Shown piece after piece: positions 20,501 through 35,400 of a stretch of 64,000 nucleotides of DNA. The stretch is from positions 2,108,001-2,172,000 of the forward strand of contig SRSI01000050.1 of the NCBI GenBank assembly GCA_005656395.1. The letters run 5' to 3'. Below the pieces are notes generated by a model. The model was given only the letters and a program-made list of their open reading frames with translations. It searched no databases and had not been told where the DNA came from. This DNA is from Strongyloides papillosus. Its lineage: Eukaryota > Nematoda > Chromadorea > Rhabditida > Strongyloididae. The position numbers were made by a program, and so were the translations under genes. Each line of letters begins with the position of its first letter. The stretch's first letter is position 1.

Positions 20501-23500
20501 AGATTATTAATATCCTGAGGTGGGATAATATGACAGATATGAGGGATAGTGTTGTCCTTGGACTGGGATCAACGAATCCAATATGTTTTGAGATTCTTCT
20601 TGAAGAGTTACATAAAGTTGGGATATTCAGAGAAGTCTTGGAGAGGAAACTTGAGAGTAATGTTAGGAGGAGAAAAAGACGTGATCTTTTAAGGATCCAA
20701 ATTTTGAGAGTCATTGAAATTTCCATATTTAGAGGGGTATTATCACACTCAAATCTACTTGATTCACAGAACGGTCAATTATCTAATGTCATAATAGATT
20801 TCCTTGATTCAATTCACCATAATTTATTAATAGATCCAGATCGCGATGCAGGAATCTTAAATAGCCTTAGTATTCACTTTGCCAAAACAATAACACTACT
20901 TATCAGTGAAGTCCCCCCTGATAATAGAAAAAACCTAATCCCAAACGACAAAAGAAGGAGCATGTATTATTTCTTCTACAACTGGTGTAGTAGTGTCATT
21001 GATCCATCTGATAGGAGGAAAGTTAACGATGTTGGTATACATGTAGTCTATAAATCATTGTATGCTCTTTGTGCTATATTATGCTGTGGTCAGGTATTGG
21101 AGGCGCCAAGGGTATTAGCTGAAAGCAGTCATTTATTTTCTTTGCTTGAATCGTTAATGTCATCCCAAAATACGACTGTTCAATCGATTTGTGAGGAGAC
21201 ATTGTCCTTGATGATTCATTTGAATGATCAATCTTCGGTTCTCCTTGATTGGTGTATAAGGATGTGTTTTACGAAGAATGACCAGACTTCTGGAAGGTGT
21301 TTTAGAGCTTTGGTTAATGTGTTTTCGAAAAGGGAATATCCTTGTGATTTTATTCTACTACTGGTTTTGTGTCAGACATTTTCTAATGACTCTGATTCAA
21401 GTGTCCGTGACTCGGCAGTATATTTACTACAGATACTGAAACAGCAATTTTTGGATGAATCGTTTTTATCTACCTCTTTAAATAATTCAAAATTAAGTGA
21501 ATGTAGCGAGGATGATCGTCAAAAAAACAACCATCCCTCTAAAGATTGTGGTGTTAAGCAAATGACAATCTCAAGACAACTATCTTCATCGTATGCTCAA
21601 TTGACAATGCCAATAATCTCTGAAGTCTTCCACAGATTTGAGAAAGCAACATACTCAAAGAGAGCCTCAATGCTTAATTTCCTCCTACCATGGATTGAAA
21701 ATATCGAGTTAGTTGATTCTAACTGTGAAATAACACCATATAGATCCAGTACAAGTACATCACACGAAAAACGTGGCTGGGGTTCTATTGAAGCAACACA
21801 ATTATTGATGAATAATTTAATATATATAACGGGAATATTTTCAAATGACCATCCTAATGATATTGGTACTCTTTGGAGGGTTCTTGCTAAATCCTACCCA
21901 AATAACTTAAACATTATCATTCATTACCTCTTTATGATGATTGTTATTTCCTCAGAAACTATGATACCCATAGCAAAGTACATTGTTAATTGTCTTATAA
22001 GTGAAATGGAAAAAGAAACTACTTATTTATTGATATCACAATTAAAGATTATCAATGATCACTTCGGGATTGATTTAGTTAGAAGTGATATCTCTCCCTA
22101 TTATCGTTGGAATAGTTGTAAAGATGAAAATGTTGAACAGAACAAAGATGAAGAAAAAAATGAATCATCTGAGGCGTTAGGAAATTTAGATGATAGTAAT
22201 GTGAGTGATGCCAAGACTCATGATAACACAGTAGATAGCAAAGATAAATCAAAGTCACCAAATACTACCCCTAAACAAATACCCATGCCGGCTTATGGAG
22301 GACATTATTGCCGTTTAGATACTCTGTTTCCACCAATTACGCATCCTATAACTCCATACTCGAGGAGCAACTTAGCATTAATTCTTATATCAGATGTGAT
22401 AACTTATTGTAAAAATGAAAATATTCCAGGTTCAAGTAGTTGGGATGAATGGATGGCAACAATATTACATACTTGTTTCATGGGTCTTGATTCTCCAAGG
22501 ACATACGTTTGTAGGTATTCTAAGAAGACAATAATGAATATTTGCCTTATGTATTGTAAATTTAACGAGGATATATCAAAATGTTCAACGATATTGGCAC
22601 AAAACATGTTTGCTAGTAACAGAGATGATGTACTCGATTACTTCAATTCATCATACAACATCACAAATAATCACCATTCAAATGCTAATGATAGTGCCGA
22701 TAGTCAATTTATTGAGAAAAGTCTTGATAGTAGTGGAATTGACCAGAAATCTGTGCCGTCATCTTATGTTAATGTGAGGAAATTTAAAGAGTATAAGGAG
22801 TTACTTTTCAATAATAACGCTATTTTTCACTCTAATTCAAATCTCCTTCAAGGGATTATTCACATTTTATCGTATAAGATTGATAAAGCTTTATGGATGT
22901 ATGATGATAAGATCCTTACAAGTTGGACATCAGAATGTAATCTTCAGATAGGATGTTTCGCCAGGCACTTGGTTGAATACCTATTACCTTCAATACCAAC
23001 TTTAGCCGTTAGGTGGACAGAATATGCCATGCATTTAAGTTTAAATACCTCCGTGAGATTCATTTATTCACGGTCATTACAACTTGCTGCAGCATTATGT
23101 CAAAGTCCCTCAAAATGGATTCCATCTGTTTTGTCTAAGTTGGTTGAGGTTAGTGGTGAACAATATGAGGAGTATCAATGTTATGGAAGTCACTTATTAA
23201 ATTATATTCTCTCCACAACGACATACCTTAATTTGACGTTTGCTCCATTTTTTGAGACAGATAAATTGAGTTCTCTGAATTCACCAACCTCTATTGGGCA
23301 TACGAGATCAATAAGTTTTACACCGGTTCTTATGAAGACTGTTTATAGGATATCAACATCAAGTTTAACACCTAAAAAAAATTCATCGATTCCAAATAAT
23401 AGGCATTCAATGTTAATGGAGAGTGAAATAAAATTCAATGATTTACCGGAGAAGGATAGTATTAAGACATCTAGCAAAGCTAGTGTTGGATCACATGGTG

Positions 23501-26500
23501 AGGGAAATATCCAAAGGAGTAAAAGTGCTACAAATTTGAGTTTAATTGGAAACACTCCCGATGAAACAGAGTTAGAGGCATTATGTCAGATATTCCTTAT
23601 AGCTATTCCTTACTTGAATCATCAATAGAAAATGAAATACTGTTAGGAATTCAATTGATAGATAAAGTTTTCGACTTCTCTGGTTCGGAGGTTAACGACG
23701 TCATAGAACAATGCTCCAAGACAATCAAACAACTGGAATGGAATGGTTTCAATGGGATAGTTTACATTTTAACAAAAGGATGTATCTACTACAGCATTTA
23801 TGAGATAACATTTAATGTTCTCATCAAATGCATTGACTATTTAGATAGTTATTTAATTAACAGTAGTGATAAGGAGAATGCTATCTCATTAATTATGGCA
23901 GCAGTCATGCCTTTATGTTTGCATTTTTTTGAAAAACCAACTAGTGTTTGTATTAATGCTACCATGAAATTGTCTAATTTTTGTGAGAGTCTTATCCCTC
24001 AATGTACGAATGATGATCCTGAGAATAATGTAGAAGATCATCCTTTACATAATTTGGCTATGGTAAGTTTATGTGATTAGTTTAAGAAATGTCGGGATAG
24101 TTGCAATAATTTGTGTATTATGGTTGTTTTTTCTGTGAAACAACTTATTCTTAAATTTGAGCACTCCTGAGACAGGTTCTCATCTACACCAGGACAATAG
24201 AAATTATCACACGTATCAATTGTGGTAGTTTATCTCACCTGGTAATATTAATATGGACTTTAATACAAGACAAGGTTGCTTCTTATCACCTTACTCTTAG
24301 GAAAACTTCCTACATTTTTTTTCAATAAGTTAATTTATTTTAATTTTTTAGATGCTTCGTCAATATGCAGATTGTTCCTTTACCCGAGATCGTCAACAAT
24401 GGGCAAAATGTGTTACCAGTTATATGATAGAAGCTTTCAAACCAAACATAACACAGTTAGTAACATTTACCTCTGAGATGTTAGATAAAGCATCACATCC
24501 ATTACCACAACATCTCCTTCATATTATTTACCTTCTAATAACACAAGGAGACATGAAAGACGCCTCACCAGTTGCCTTAAATGGCCAAGTAAGTTAAAAC
24601 AATAACAAATAAATAATTAATACTTATTTTAGGTTATAAGAATTGTTTACAAATATATTCAGGTAATTAAATTGTTTTCTTTTATTCTTAAACATTTATC
24701 ATCTGCCACTTTTAAATTGGTCCTAACTTTATAATAATATGTTATTTGATATTTTTAATTATTTTTTTCCTTTCAATTATTTATATTTATAACATCCCTC
24801 GCTCTTTTTAATTAAATTAATTTAATTTTTAGGGAAACTATTCAAAGGATGCCTCAAAAGTTTTGAAATGTATTGTGGATCAATGGAATATGATAAGTAT
24901 CGGGCAGTTAAAAGATGATGAGGTCAGTTACCATTTAAAAACCTTAAACAATAACATTTATCTAATTTGTTACATGCAATTACTCAAATTGTCACTTAAT
25001 CTAAACTTTACAATCTCCTTTGTTATATATTTGAAGTTATTTTAAAAATATTTTGACACGATTAGTATCAAAAGTAACACTCTAACATCAACATTATGGT
25101 ATTTAAATTTTTATATGCACACACATTTTCTTATTTAGAACAATAGAAACAATTAAGAATGAAGGTGCCTGATTTCTTGGTTGATTAAAATCTTTGTCAC
25201 CTGCAAACATTTATCTTTTAACTTTCCTTTTGGTTAGATATAAAGAGATTAGGTTTCAAATTACATTAAATAATATACCGTTTAATATGTTTCCAATTAA
25301 CATTTCCTTAGTTATGGTATATTATATAATATATGCCATTCTTTAGTTAAGGTACCGGCAACTTGAGATTATCTCCTTTAAATGTGGAGGAAGATTTTTT
25401 GTGTATACAAAAACAACTGGATGAGATTAGTAAAATTATAAGATGATAACTGGTTTCTAATCTCTCAATTAATTACTTATATAGCGGATTCTCAAATTTT
25501 CATGTTACATAACAGCAGTTGTTTTACCTTTATTTTTACTTTACCTTTGATGGTCCCTTATTTTCGTATGTACCAATAATTAGGAAAAGAGTGTTAACTA
25601 CTTTCATATTACCGTTAAAAATTTGTAAACATTTTATCAGAAAGGTAATATCTTAATTGATATTATTACCATCTACCACCATAAAAAGTATAAACATAAG
25701 TCGAGAAAAAAAGTGACATATTTTCCAGGAAAAGTATAAAATTGATAAGATTTAAATTAGTTGATTAAAAGGCAATGTTTAATTTATTTTCAGTTATCAA
25801 CAACTCGCATAGATTACGATTTGATTTGGAGTTTACCAAATCATCATCAGATGATGATGATAATAATGAAGAGTCAGGTGTAAATGAGAAAGAACAAATA
25901 ACAAGGAAAAGTACTAATTTATGTAGTACCATAAGTTATGTTGATGCTTTAAACCATTATCAACTACAAACATTAATAAAGTACGAGAGAAGTTGATATC
26001 ACTCCTGACAGCATCAGGACTACAAGCGAGACTACCAAAAAGTAATTCTGTTGTCATTTCACAATCTTCAAATGATTTGTTTAATCAAACAGCCGATAAT
26101 CAGCAACAGAATACTAAAATAGTAACACTTTACAGAGTAATTCTAATGGTGGGACAGGAGCAAATGTTAATCCTTCAAATCAAAGTCTTCAACCAACTAA
26201 TTCTGTTTATAGTTCCAGTGACAGAATATCACATCAGGATGAGTTAGATGCTTTATCGGGAAGTTCACTTGTTGCAACTGGTAATTGTGTACATCAACCA
26301 TCTTCAATTAATAGTGATACATATCCTAGAGTTTCAAGGAATTTGACTTTTTGGAAGCTGAACATGATAGTATTTCCGAGTCTACTGATAGTTGTTTTAA
26401 TTGGTTATCAACAATGAGACCAAGAAGTATAAGTAATTTTGATGTCAACGATGAGGAAGGGTTAGCTGACATCGATGATAATGATGATTTTATGTTAACA

Positions 26501-29500
26501 AATAATGGTGATGCTGATGATGAGGATGAATTTGTAGTGCCTCACCACCATCATTAAATATTATGAAAAGAAAGAGATTGGATACAAAAAGTTTCTGGTA
26601 GAATATCACAGTCATCAAAAGATAGTGATAGTATTCATGATAAAACGTTGAATAATGTTTGATTCTTTAAAAAGATAGTATTTTCCATAATAGGAGAATT
26701 TCAATTGGAAGTGAGGGTAATGTTATTGATTCAGATAAAACTCCTATTCAGTCAACACACAATTCTGAGGACTCCTCTGGTGAATGAATTTCGAATGTCG
26801 AAGAGTTGGAGGATGATGGAAAATAATATATACCAATCAAAATATTAAGGAAGAATTGGATGAATTGACAAATGCCAGTTCTTCGAAATCACAAAAAGTA
26901 ACAGACCACCATCAAGTATCTGTGACAATATTTCAACATCAGCAGCCACTCGAATCAATGGAGATGACTCATTATACTTACGTCTAAATGGATCCTCAAA
27001 CATCAGAGGTCCAAGATCAGAGACATCAACATCAAATTACAATTACTCACTCATAACATCAATTAAACCACCATTGTGCTTAGAATGTAATCACCATATA
27101 TCAGGACAAGTTGAACAATATGGTTAAATTGTGTTATTGATGTACCTTCAGATCAGGATGGAGAATTAACGTCACATGCTGTAATGTTATTTTCACAATT
27201 ATTTAGAGAATGTTGTGTTAAGTTGAGTGGTCTTATTAGAGATGCTCACATTTCCTTACGATGGCTTCGTCGAGTAGTTTTACATCATCACGTATATCTC
27301 AGCACATTTCTCTATGCTTTGGATGTCCTTCTTAAGATCGCTGATGTCCTATATTATTTATTACCCCACAATATCTTCGTGGATCTGATATATTTCAAAA
27401 ACAAAAATTTTCTCTTTATGAACTTAAAGAAACATTATGAACTTCGTTGAAAGGCAAGAACAATGCATACGTGTAAGTTAATTTTTTTTTTTACATCAAT
27501 CCCTAACTTTCTCTTCTTCCTTTAGGCATTAAATGCTGTAAAGTCGTCATTAAAGTTACAACTAATTAATGGACCTTCATTTGAAGGTTATTATCTCAAA
27601 TCTCCCACGATACAGCTTTAATATGTAGTCAAGTAAGTTTTCCCCCAATCATAACATTTTTGATAGCCTTTTCATCTTCACTTTCGTCATTGTCACTCGT
27701 CCCTTTCATGGTAGCCGAGAGGGAAACACAAAACTGACATATCTTCAACCATAAAAAAGACGACATAATCATCACGTTTTTATGATACATTTTGATTTTT
27801 AACATGAAATCGTAAAAATATTTTATTATCCACTACTGGTTATGGTAGTTAGTTATTATATATTTTTGAGTGTGTATCACATTTTATTCTCTTAAGATGA
27901 AAAGAAGATATAAATATTTAATGATTATAACTATTTTATTACTCTTTCCAGGAACTTGAACTTTGTAGATCACTACATAAATTGTTTTTTCAATTGTTGT
28001 TGTTGAGTGAAAAATTACATGAGATGATTAGTTTGGTATAGACTTCAGAGCATTCACAGGTATGTTATTTGGGAAGTATTGTAAAAATAATTTTGTACAT
28101 ATTATTAATGGTTGTTTTTAAAAGTTAATCACATTCTTTTTATTCTCAATATTATATGTTAGCCCCTTTTTTATAACAATATTGATTATAAAGAAGAGGT
28201 CATAAGAATAATAAAGTAGTAACCGTAGTAACCGGATGGTTGATTTATATTTTACAGGAATTTTATATAGAGTTTTTTGTCGCTTTGTCTCTATAATATA
28301 AAACTAAAATAACCATGTGCCATTTGAGGATCCTCATAAAAACGAGTTGTGTTAATAAAAAGAATCATATAATAGGTATAACAATACTTTTCCTTATGTG
28401 TTAAAATATTCATCAAAAATTTCACAACATTAAAATTTAAACAACTTCTTTTATTAAATTAAAACAAAATTTTTAGCAATATGATTGTCCCCAGCTGTTT
28501 TATCCCTACACAGAGATCTCCTAAAAACGGTAGCTGATTTTTCACCAACAGATTTGAGGTTATCAAAACACTCCTTGACAAATAACATACAATCACCATC
28601 CGTCAATAATATTATTACAGAAAGACTCTCTGACAGTTTGGTATTACAATTGACAAATAAAAATTACAAAAATGCTTTGATGATGCTAAGACAATTAAGG
28701 TAAGTTAAAAAAAGAGATGATAAAAAATGTTGACATTATTTTTGTTATTAAACAAATAATCATGTGTATTATATTTATGTTTACATTATTTTTTTGACAT
28801 TAATATATATAATTATTACTATTGACAATATGATAAATTGTCATCTTTTATTGAATATTTTATATGCATTATGTTTGATAAGAGGATGCTTCTGAATGTG
28901 AAGTAATGTCATAAAATACTTTAAATTTTTTTACTTTTCTCCCTATCTTATCAGGTTAGATTTTTAACATTCAGGTGTACCTTCTCACACATTTAATAGC
29001 TTTTTTATCAATGTCTTTTGAAAGATGTAAGAATATAAAATGCTTTAATTACACTCTATAGTTTATCTATTAAATATAAATATATTATCACATTTCAAAT
29101 ATTAATATATTTATAAAGACAAATAAGTAGTATTTTTTTAACATATAAAAATATAATCAGCTTAAAATTTATTGTTTCAAATATTGTCAGTCCCTGATCA
29201 TAAAATGTATACTAGGTACTGTAATAAGTTTTCTTTATTTCAAATATTATAATAATAAATATATATATAATATATGATGTATAATTGTAAAAAGATGTAT
29301 CATGAGTTGTATGTTTTTATTGGACACTAGTTGAAAGTCTGTTAAACAATTCAAAACATAATTGACCTGTGTCCTCCAGAGACACTACTTACTACTACTA
29401 TCTTTCTTTTCTCGGCATTTTTACATGATGCGCAAAGGATAATAGAATGCATGTGTCTCCGATAATCTATTTTATAGCTTTAATTGTTGTAACCGTTGCC

Positions 29501-30882
29501 TTCAATTAAGACTTTGTAGAACATCACCATATTTATATACAATAAAATTATAGTAGAAGGAGAAGAAAAAGAAAATTATCTCAATAACTATTTCATGTTT
29601 GAGGATATAATAATAACAATTACCGTCATCGTATCCCTATAACAGTTATCCTCAATTTAAAAATACCTCCTCAATGAAAAAGTGTATCATGATATAAAAA
29701 GATATATTTTTTCCTCATGCCTCCAATAAAGATTATGAAAAGTCATAAACTAGTAAATTATATTCAATCACATCACAAAGGTTACACACCAAATAAAGAA
29801 GTGTTGGCAATAAAATATAAAGAAAAATCTTTCTACATATGGTACCCCAAGATAATTATCCAATCTACCTGTCTCTTTAATCTTTCAATTCTCCTTAATG
29901 CGCTAAATATGATAAATGACTCTTTTTATTCAAACATACATAATAAGTATAATTGTTGGCAGCTTTTCATATATCTCCACAAAATATTGTAATAATTAAC
30001 TATTCTTATGTCATTTACTTTTTCATTTTTATTTACCAATTATGATTTATGAGAGAGTAGAACCATTTTTATTTTTCCCTCCCTTATATTAAGTTGCGTG
30101 CCAAATTTTGAATTTTTTGCCTTCATCTCTCAATAAAAATTCCGTTTGTCGGAAACATTTCATTACTTTTTAAGGAACAATATAACTATGTATTATGTAT
30201 ATTATAAAGATAAAAGTTAAAATTTTATTACATAGCACCATACATATAGAGAGGAATGAGAGATAAAATGTACAGTTGTAAAAGTAAAAAAACAAATGTA
30301 TTTATTTTCACACTTGTTATTGGAGATAATGGTAAATGCCGAAAGGAAGGAGAGAGAGATAATAAATGTATAGTTAGGAAGTGTATATGTTATGAGTTTA
30401 ATAACGTAATCGGAAGTTTGAGACTTTTAAATTTGATAACACCTAATTAAAGATGAGAAGGTTAGATGGGGAAACAAAAGAAAAATTCCTCAATCAAACA
30501 GATGGTTATAGTAAAATAGTAATTATCATTTATTTACAAAAACAATAAAATACTTTTTTACTTTTCTATTTTTAGAGAGCAAAATGGTTCAGAATTTGGT
30601 TGTTGTGATCACATGGATGTTGAAGTGTTATTAATTCATTTCTGCAGAAGTCAAATGTTACGAACATGGGCTATTGTTGGATCATTAGAATCATTAATTA
30701 TAAACTGTAATCAGTTAAAGGACACAAACATGCAGTTGTCTGGGCTTGTTCAACAACTAACTAATGAATTACACTCATTACGGTCATCAAGAGTTTCCAG
30801 TATTGGTGGTGCTCTATCATCAGTCTCCTCAAATATTCGTTGTTCTTCTCACATCAAAGAAAACAACATCCAAATGATATAA
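17513..30882 (+). CDS. sax-2: Furry (FRY) / SAX-2 homologue, reading frame broken 3' of 23.6 kb
   Basis: Exons read as 17513-17595, 17646-24062, 24352-24588, 24633-24662, 24833-24922, ~25794-27472, 27526-27632, 27953-28059, 28477-28699 and 30576-30882, about 3,090 codons, close to human FRY (~3,000). The N-terminal half is unmistakable: ENPGKFV, DPLEKLLSKS, EILVPVAAAI, KDAPLNIFVKIIHFI and KPKLDLFRTAMAAIPRLLP-type blocks. Furry is a HEAT/armadillo-like scaffold for NDR/LATS-family kinases (SAX-1 in worms) controlling neurite growth and cell polarity. From ~23.6 kb the frame breaks repeatedly, by one base near 23600, 25820, 25980, 26130, 26340 and 27100 and by stops such as 28041, yet the conserved order (REFDFLEAE, SCFNWLST, ELELCRSLHKLFFQLLLL) persists. 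The last exon is intact. Confidence 0.95.
28700..30575 (+). other. Last intron of sax-2 (1.9 kb)
   Basis: A long intron in a gene whose other introns are mostly short. It is AT-rich throughout. Two lysine-rich open frames (29717-29992 and 30256-30450) look like chance. No nested gene or RNA is recognised. Confidence 0.5.
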
Positions 30883-32456
30883 TGATAATTATCATTGACT
30901 TTTTGATTAATTATTTCATATTTTGTATATACATATATATATTTAATTTTATTTATATCTATCAAATAAACACTAAAACTTTTATATGTTGTAATTAATG
31001 ATCATTAATTTTCATTATAATTATTTGTTCTCCCCAACCAACTTATCATAATATTTATCATTATACTTCTAAAACTTCGTTATTCTATGATATGTTATTA
31101 TAATATGTAGTTATAATTTGTTCCCCACAATTTAGTTGTCACATTTGTCATGAATTCTATAAATGACTCCGTCAAACTTTACTCCATAGGTTTTTGAAGC
31201 GTCACCATATAAAATTGATTGATGATCTGCGCGATCATTAAAACGGATACGGTGTGATAAAATTACAACCATAATGTGGGATGTATCAATGGTAATATTT
31301 TTTTCTTATTTTTTTTCTCCATCATTTATCATGTAATTATATAACATCATTTAATATATAATCTTATGGTGGCAACAATTTTTGGTTGTTAAGCGATTAT
31401 AACGTCATATAAAACGGGTCCCTTTTTTGTAAAGTAATCCTTCAATAACAAAAAATATATCTCTATAACAAAATTAAAATGAATATGGTAAAAAAATATC
31501 AGATATAAGTTGGAGTAGAGGCAAATGTAATAAAAAAAGATTTAATATAAAAGCAAATAATCATAATAAAAAAAATCCTACCATAATTGTCTTCTTAATG
31601 CACTTTTTTTTGCCTCTACACTTATTCACCCTTCACTATAATATTTCTTCTCATTTATAATTTTATTAATCTCCCTTTCATCTACATCATGAGATATTCT
31701 AAAAAAAAATGGAAGAAGATGATATATCTATAAAAAAAGATATATAAAATATTATAAATAATCTAAAATTCTTTTCATCATACTTTAATTACACATCATA
31801 TCAAGTTAAAAACTCTTCACCAACCATCAAATAAATATAAAATCGGATGGCATATGTTGTCTGTGTCTTAGTAATAATTTCACTAACCATAATAAAATTA
31901 AATATGAATAATGAGAGATAATCAGTCATAATTGTAAAGAGATATGACTCTCTTTTTCAATACCATTTATAATTTATGCCTTTTTTAGTGGGTAAAAAAA
32001 TTAAAAACATAAATAATTTAAAGAAATTTATATGTTTATTTTATTGAACATTACAGTACATTTTTATTAAAATATTTTATAATATAGGATAATATAGAGA
32101 TATACAACAATTTTTTTTCCTCTTTAATAATGTTTTTACTAATGTTTTTAAGAGCAGGAGATTATGTTCACTGGGTGGAATGTTTATGTGAAGGGAAGAA
32201 AAATCTTTTGAAAAATAATATATAAATTTTCTTTTTGTGTGTAACCTGTATGGTACTTAGTACTAATTTGTTTTGAAGTTTTTTTGTTTTCTTGAGATTA
32301 TAATATATATTTATTCGGTTTTGTAAAGCTGTTATGCTAGATATTATGTATTGATGTGACACCTATATTGTTTGTTGTTGAAGCGAAGCTAGGATATAAT
32401 ATAAAAATTATCTTAGCTTTGAGAGATGTAGAAATTTGACATAATTAATAAAAAGC
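30883..32456. other. Intergenic region between convergent sax-2 and T-box genes
   Basis: Both genes end here, so it should hold two 3' UTRs. It is AT-rich and nothing further is recognised. Confidence 0.5.
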
Positions 32457-35400
32457 CTATGGCTTTGAAAGGAGATCATTCATATCGAAACCACTTTTTT
32501 TTGATATTGGTTGATTTGGTGATGGTGTGCGATTTTCGTTTTTTGTTGGTGGTACAGCAGCTGCCGACTCTTCAGGAGGTGAGGATGCCAAAAGTGGGGA
32601 GATTGCTGCTGAGGTTGCCTGCATTATCGTTGGATTTGCCATTCTCAATAGATTTTGTGTTGTTGGAGGATTAGGTTTTGCATCAAGAAGTTTGGTGGTA
32701 ATCCACCCATCATTGGGTTTAGACCATTTAGTGGGTTGTTTTGATGAGCTGCGGCTGCTGCAGCAGCAGCGAAAAATGCTGCTGATTGTGAAAAACCGTG
32801 AAATGGTCCTGTTGGTGGGAACATAAATGGTAACTGTAGATCCTCTTTAAAACTCATAGACATCGGTGGAAGAAATCCTTTGGAAGTCGTTATTGTGGGT
32901 GTTGAAATAGGTTTAATATCACCATTATTTGAGGGTGTATGACTTAACGATGATGGTGCCCTATTCTCCGTTGATGATATTGGTTTCTCATCTGGACCAC
33001 TACTATTTGTGGAGGTATCTAATGTACTGGTAGAACAACTACTTTTTGATCGTTTAATGGTATACCACTATCATCCTCACTCGCCTCTGATTCTGCCCCC
33101 TTTTCGAATGTATTATTTTCACATGAATGCCTACTATCAGATCTATTACCAGATGTATTTTGAATACTTGTATTTCTTTTTAATAACGGTGATGATTCTT
33201 TAGAGTTAATGGAGCTACTAGAAACATCTCCCCTACACATTAATCGTTTTTTCTCTCTTTTCCCAGCAGCAGCATCACGAAATCCTTTTGCAAATGGATT
33301 ATGGTCAATTTTCAATTGAGTAACCTGAAATAGAAAATTGGATAAAAAAAATTTAATAGTTATAAGAAAAAGATAAAGGAAATTGAATATCTAATCACAT
33401 GTCTTTTTATTTTAATTCATTTTAAAGTTTTCCCTCAGAGGATTACAGCCTAATTTGTCACTCAATTTACCACTTAAACTACTGTATTTGGTAATTTTAG
33501 TATAGGAGAGTGGCGCCATTAATGAAGTGGATACTTGAAAAAAACAGTCTATTATTGGTAATGTTAAATTGTTTGGTGGCGCTTCCACACGATTGCCGGA
33601 AAATAAGAGGGTTGTGTTTGAATTTAATTGCGTGTTCACAGTTAAATGGTAAATTAGACGCGCATCATATCATTTCCTGGCTCCTTACAAACCAACTTTT
33701 ATACCACCAAGAATATATAGATTGATAAAGTTTTTAGTATATATTATATTTATATGTGCATATTGTAGAAATGAGAGATTAAGAAAGTATTATTAAAATA
33801 TAGAGATTCTCTATAATGTATGTCATAGTAAATAATACTAATAGTATGTATTTCTTTACATGCTCTCTTTGATATATTAAAAAAAGAGTTATATCTTTTT
33901 TGTTTTTATAAACTTTTTAAACAACTTTCTTTTTATAGTAAGAAGAATTGTTTAATAAAATGGAAAGCAAAGAAAGCAATTTAAATAAGATATCAATTTT
34001 ATGACTTTTCTTTTTATTTTTAGGAAGTTCATTGTTATAAAACAAACCTTTTCATTTTGATAAGCAGTTACTGCAATAATTCTGTTTCCTTAAATATGAA
34101 TGTTTGAATTTTGAGTATGGAAGATGAGCTATATCATTACACCTAACAACATGTAATCGTGGTTGATATTTATGCATTGAATTAAGAATAGTCTGAAAAG
34201 AATTATTTTAAATGATAATAAAAATAGATAATGCTAAAGATTAATTTATATATTTATATATATCAAATATACATTTATTATTTTTATTGTTTTTTGTTAT
34301 ATCCAAGGTGGAAATGTAATCTTCTTTTATTAAACCTCAAATATATTATAAGTTATTGTGTTTATGGAACCTCATTATCTAGTACCTCTCACCTCATATT
34401 ATTTAATTTTTTTTACAGTATCCTCTACTTTTTCTATATATATAATAAAATTTATATGTATATCTATTTTATTGAATACAAATTAGTTGTTAATATCATT
34501 TAACAACTAAAACTCTATGATCAATGTAAATAATTGCAGGTGCTTTATAACACTGATTACACAGGTATGTGTATGTCTTTTTGTTACTTTATTATTTAAT
34601 CGACAAAAAAAAGGTGAGATTGAAGTTGTTAAAGGTGCTGCCAGGCCACCGCACCTTTCAAAATTTAAGTAAAAACTTAGAATTGTGGTTTTTTTTCTTC
34701 TTTTTCTCATATGGAACATAAATTATCCAGTAATCATTTTTATTATAAAACTATATAGATTATATTATAAATAAATATAATATATTATAAATATATATAC
34801 GATGCTCATCTTTATATCAAAACAATTTATCTTTAAATTAAAACATTCTAAATTGCCATAAGAACCTTCTATATAAAAAGACTTGTGTCTTGATAAAACA
34901 TAATGGATTGAGTGTTGTATTTATACAGATTAAGAAAACAAATTGGTTTCAAATTTACTAGCATCAAATGACAAAATAATATACTTTTTGGATATGTGTT
35001 ATAGAGATATATACAGAATTTTATATCTATCTTTTAAGTCTTCATCATGACTCATGACTTCTGAAGATATGTGTTTATGAAGATGACAAAAGCTACCATA
35101 AATATATAAAAACCATTCATGAAATATGACGACCATCTTCATAATAAAAGGTCTTAAGATTTTGGGAGATTTATATTGGTAGGAGTATAGTTGAGGAAAA
35201 AAGATATTATGATGTGGCACATACAAGAGGATGATATTAAATACCATATCACATTATGAGATTATAATAAAGAGTATATATAGCTGACAGATGGGTGATT
35301 TCAAATATAAAAAATATATATTTTTGACATTGATGAAGGAGTAAATTATTTTAACCTTAATAATATAATTTAGTAGATAATTATCGTTAAAAAAATATTT

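Noticed and set aside
23583..24080. A separate gene starting MSDIPYSYSLL
   Set aside because: It continues the Furry protein in a shifted frame (KTIKQLEWNGFNGIVYIL fits the Furry C-terminal half) and has no promoter gap; treated as part of sax-2.
32459..32826. Two plus-strand frames opposite the T-box C-terminus
   Set aside because: Antisense to Ala/Pro/Ser-rich coding sequence of the T-box gene.
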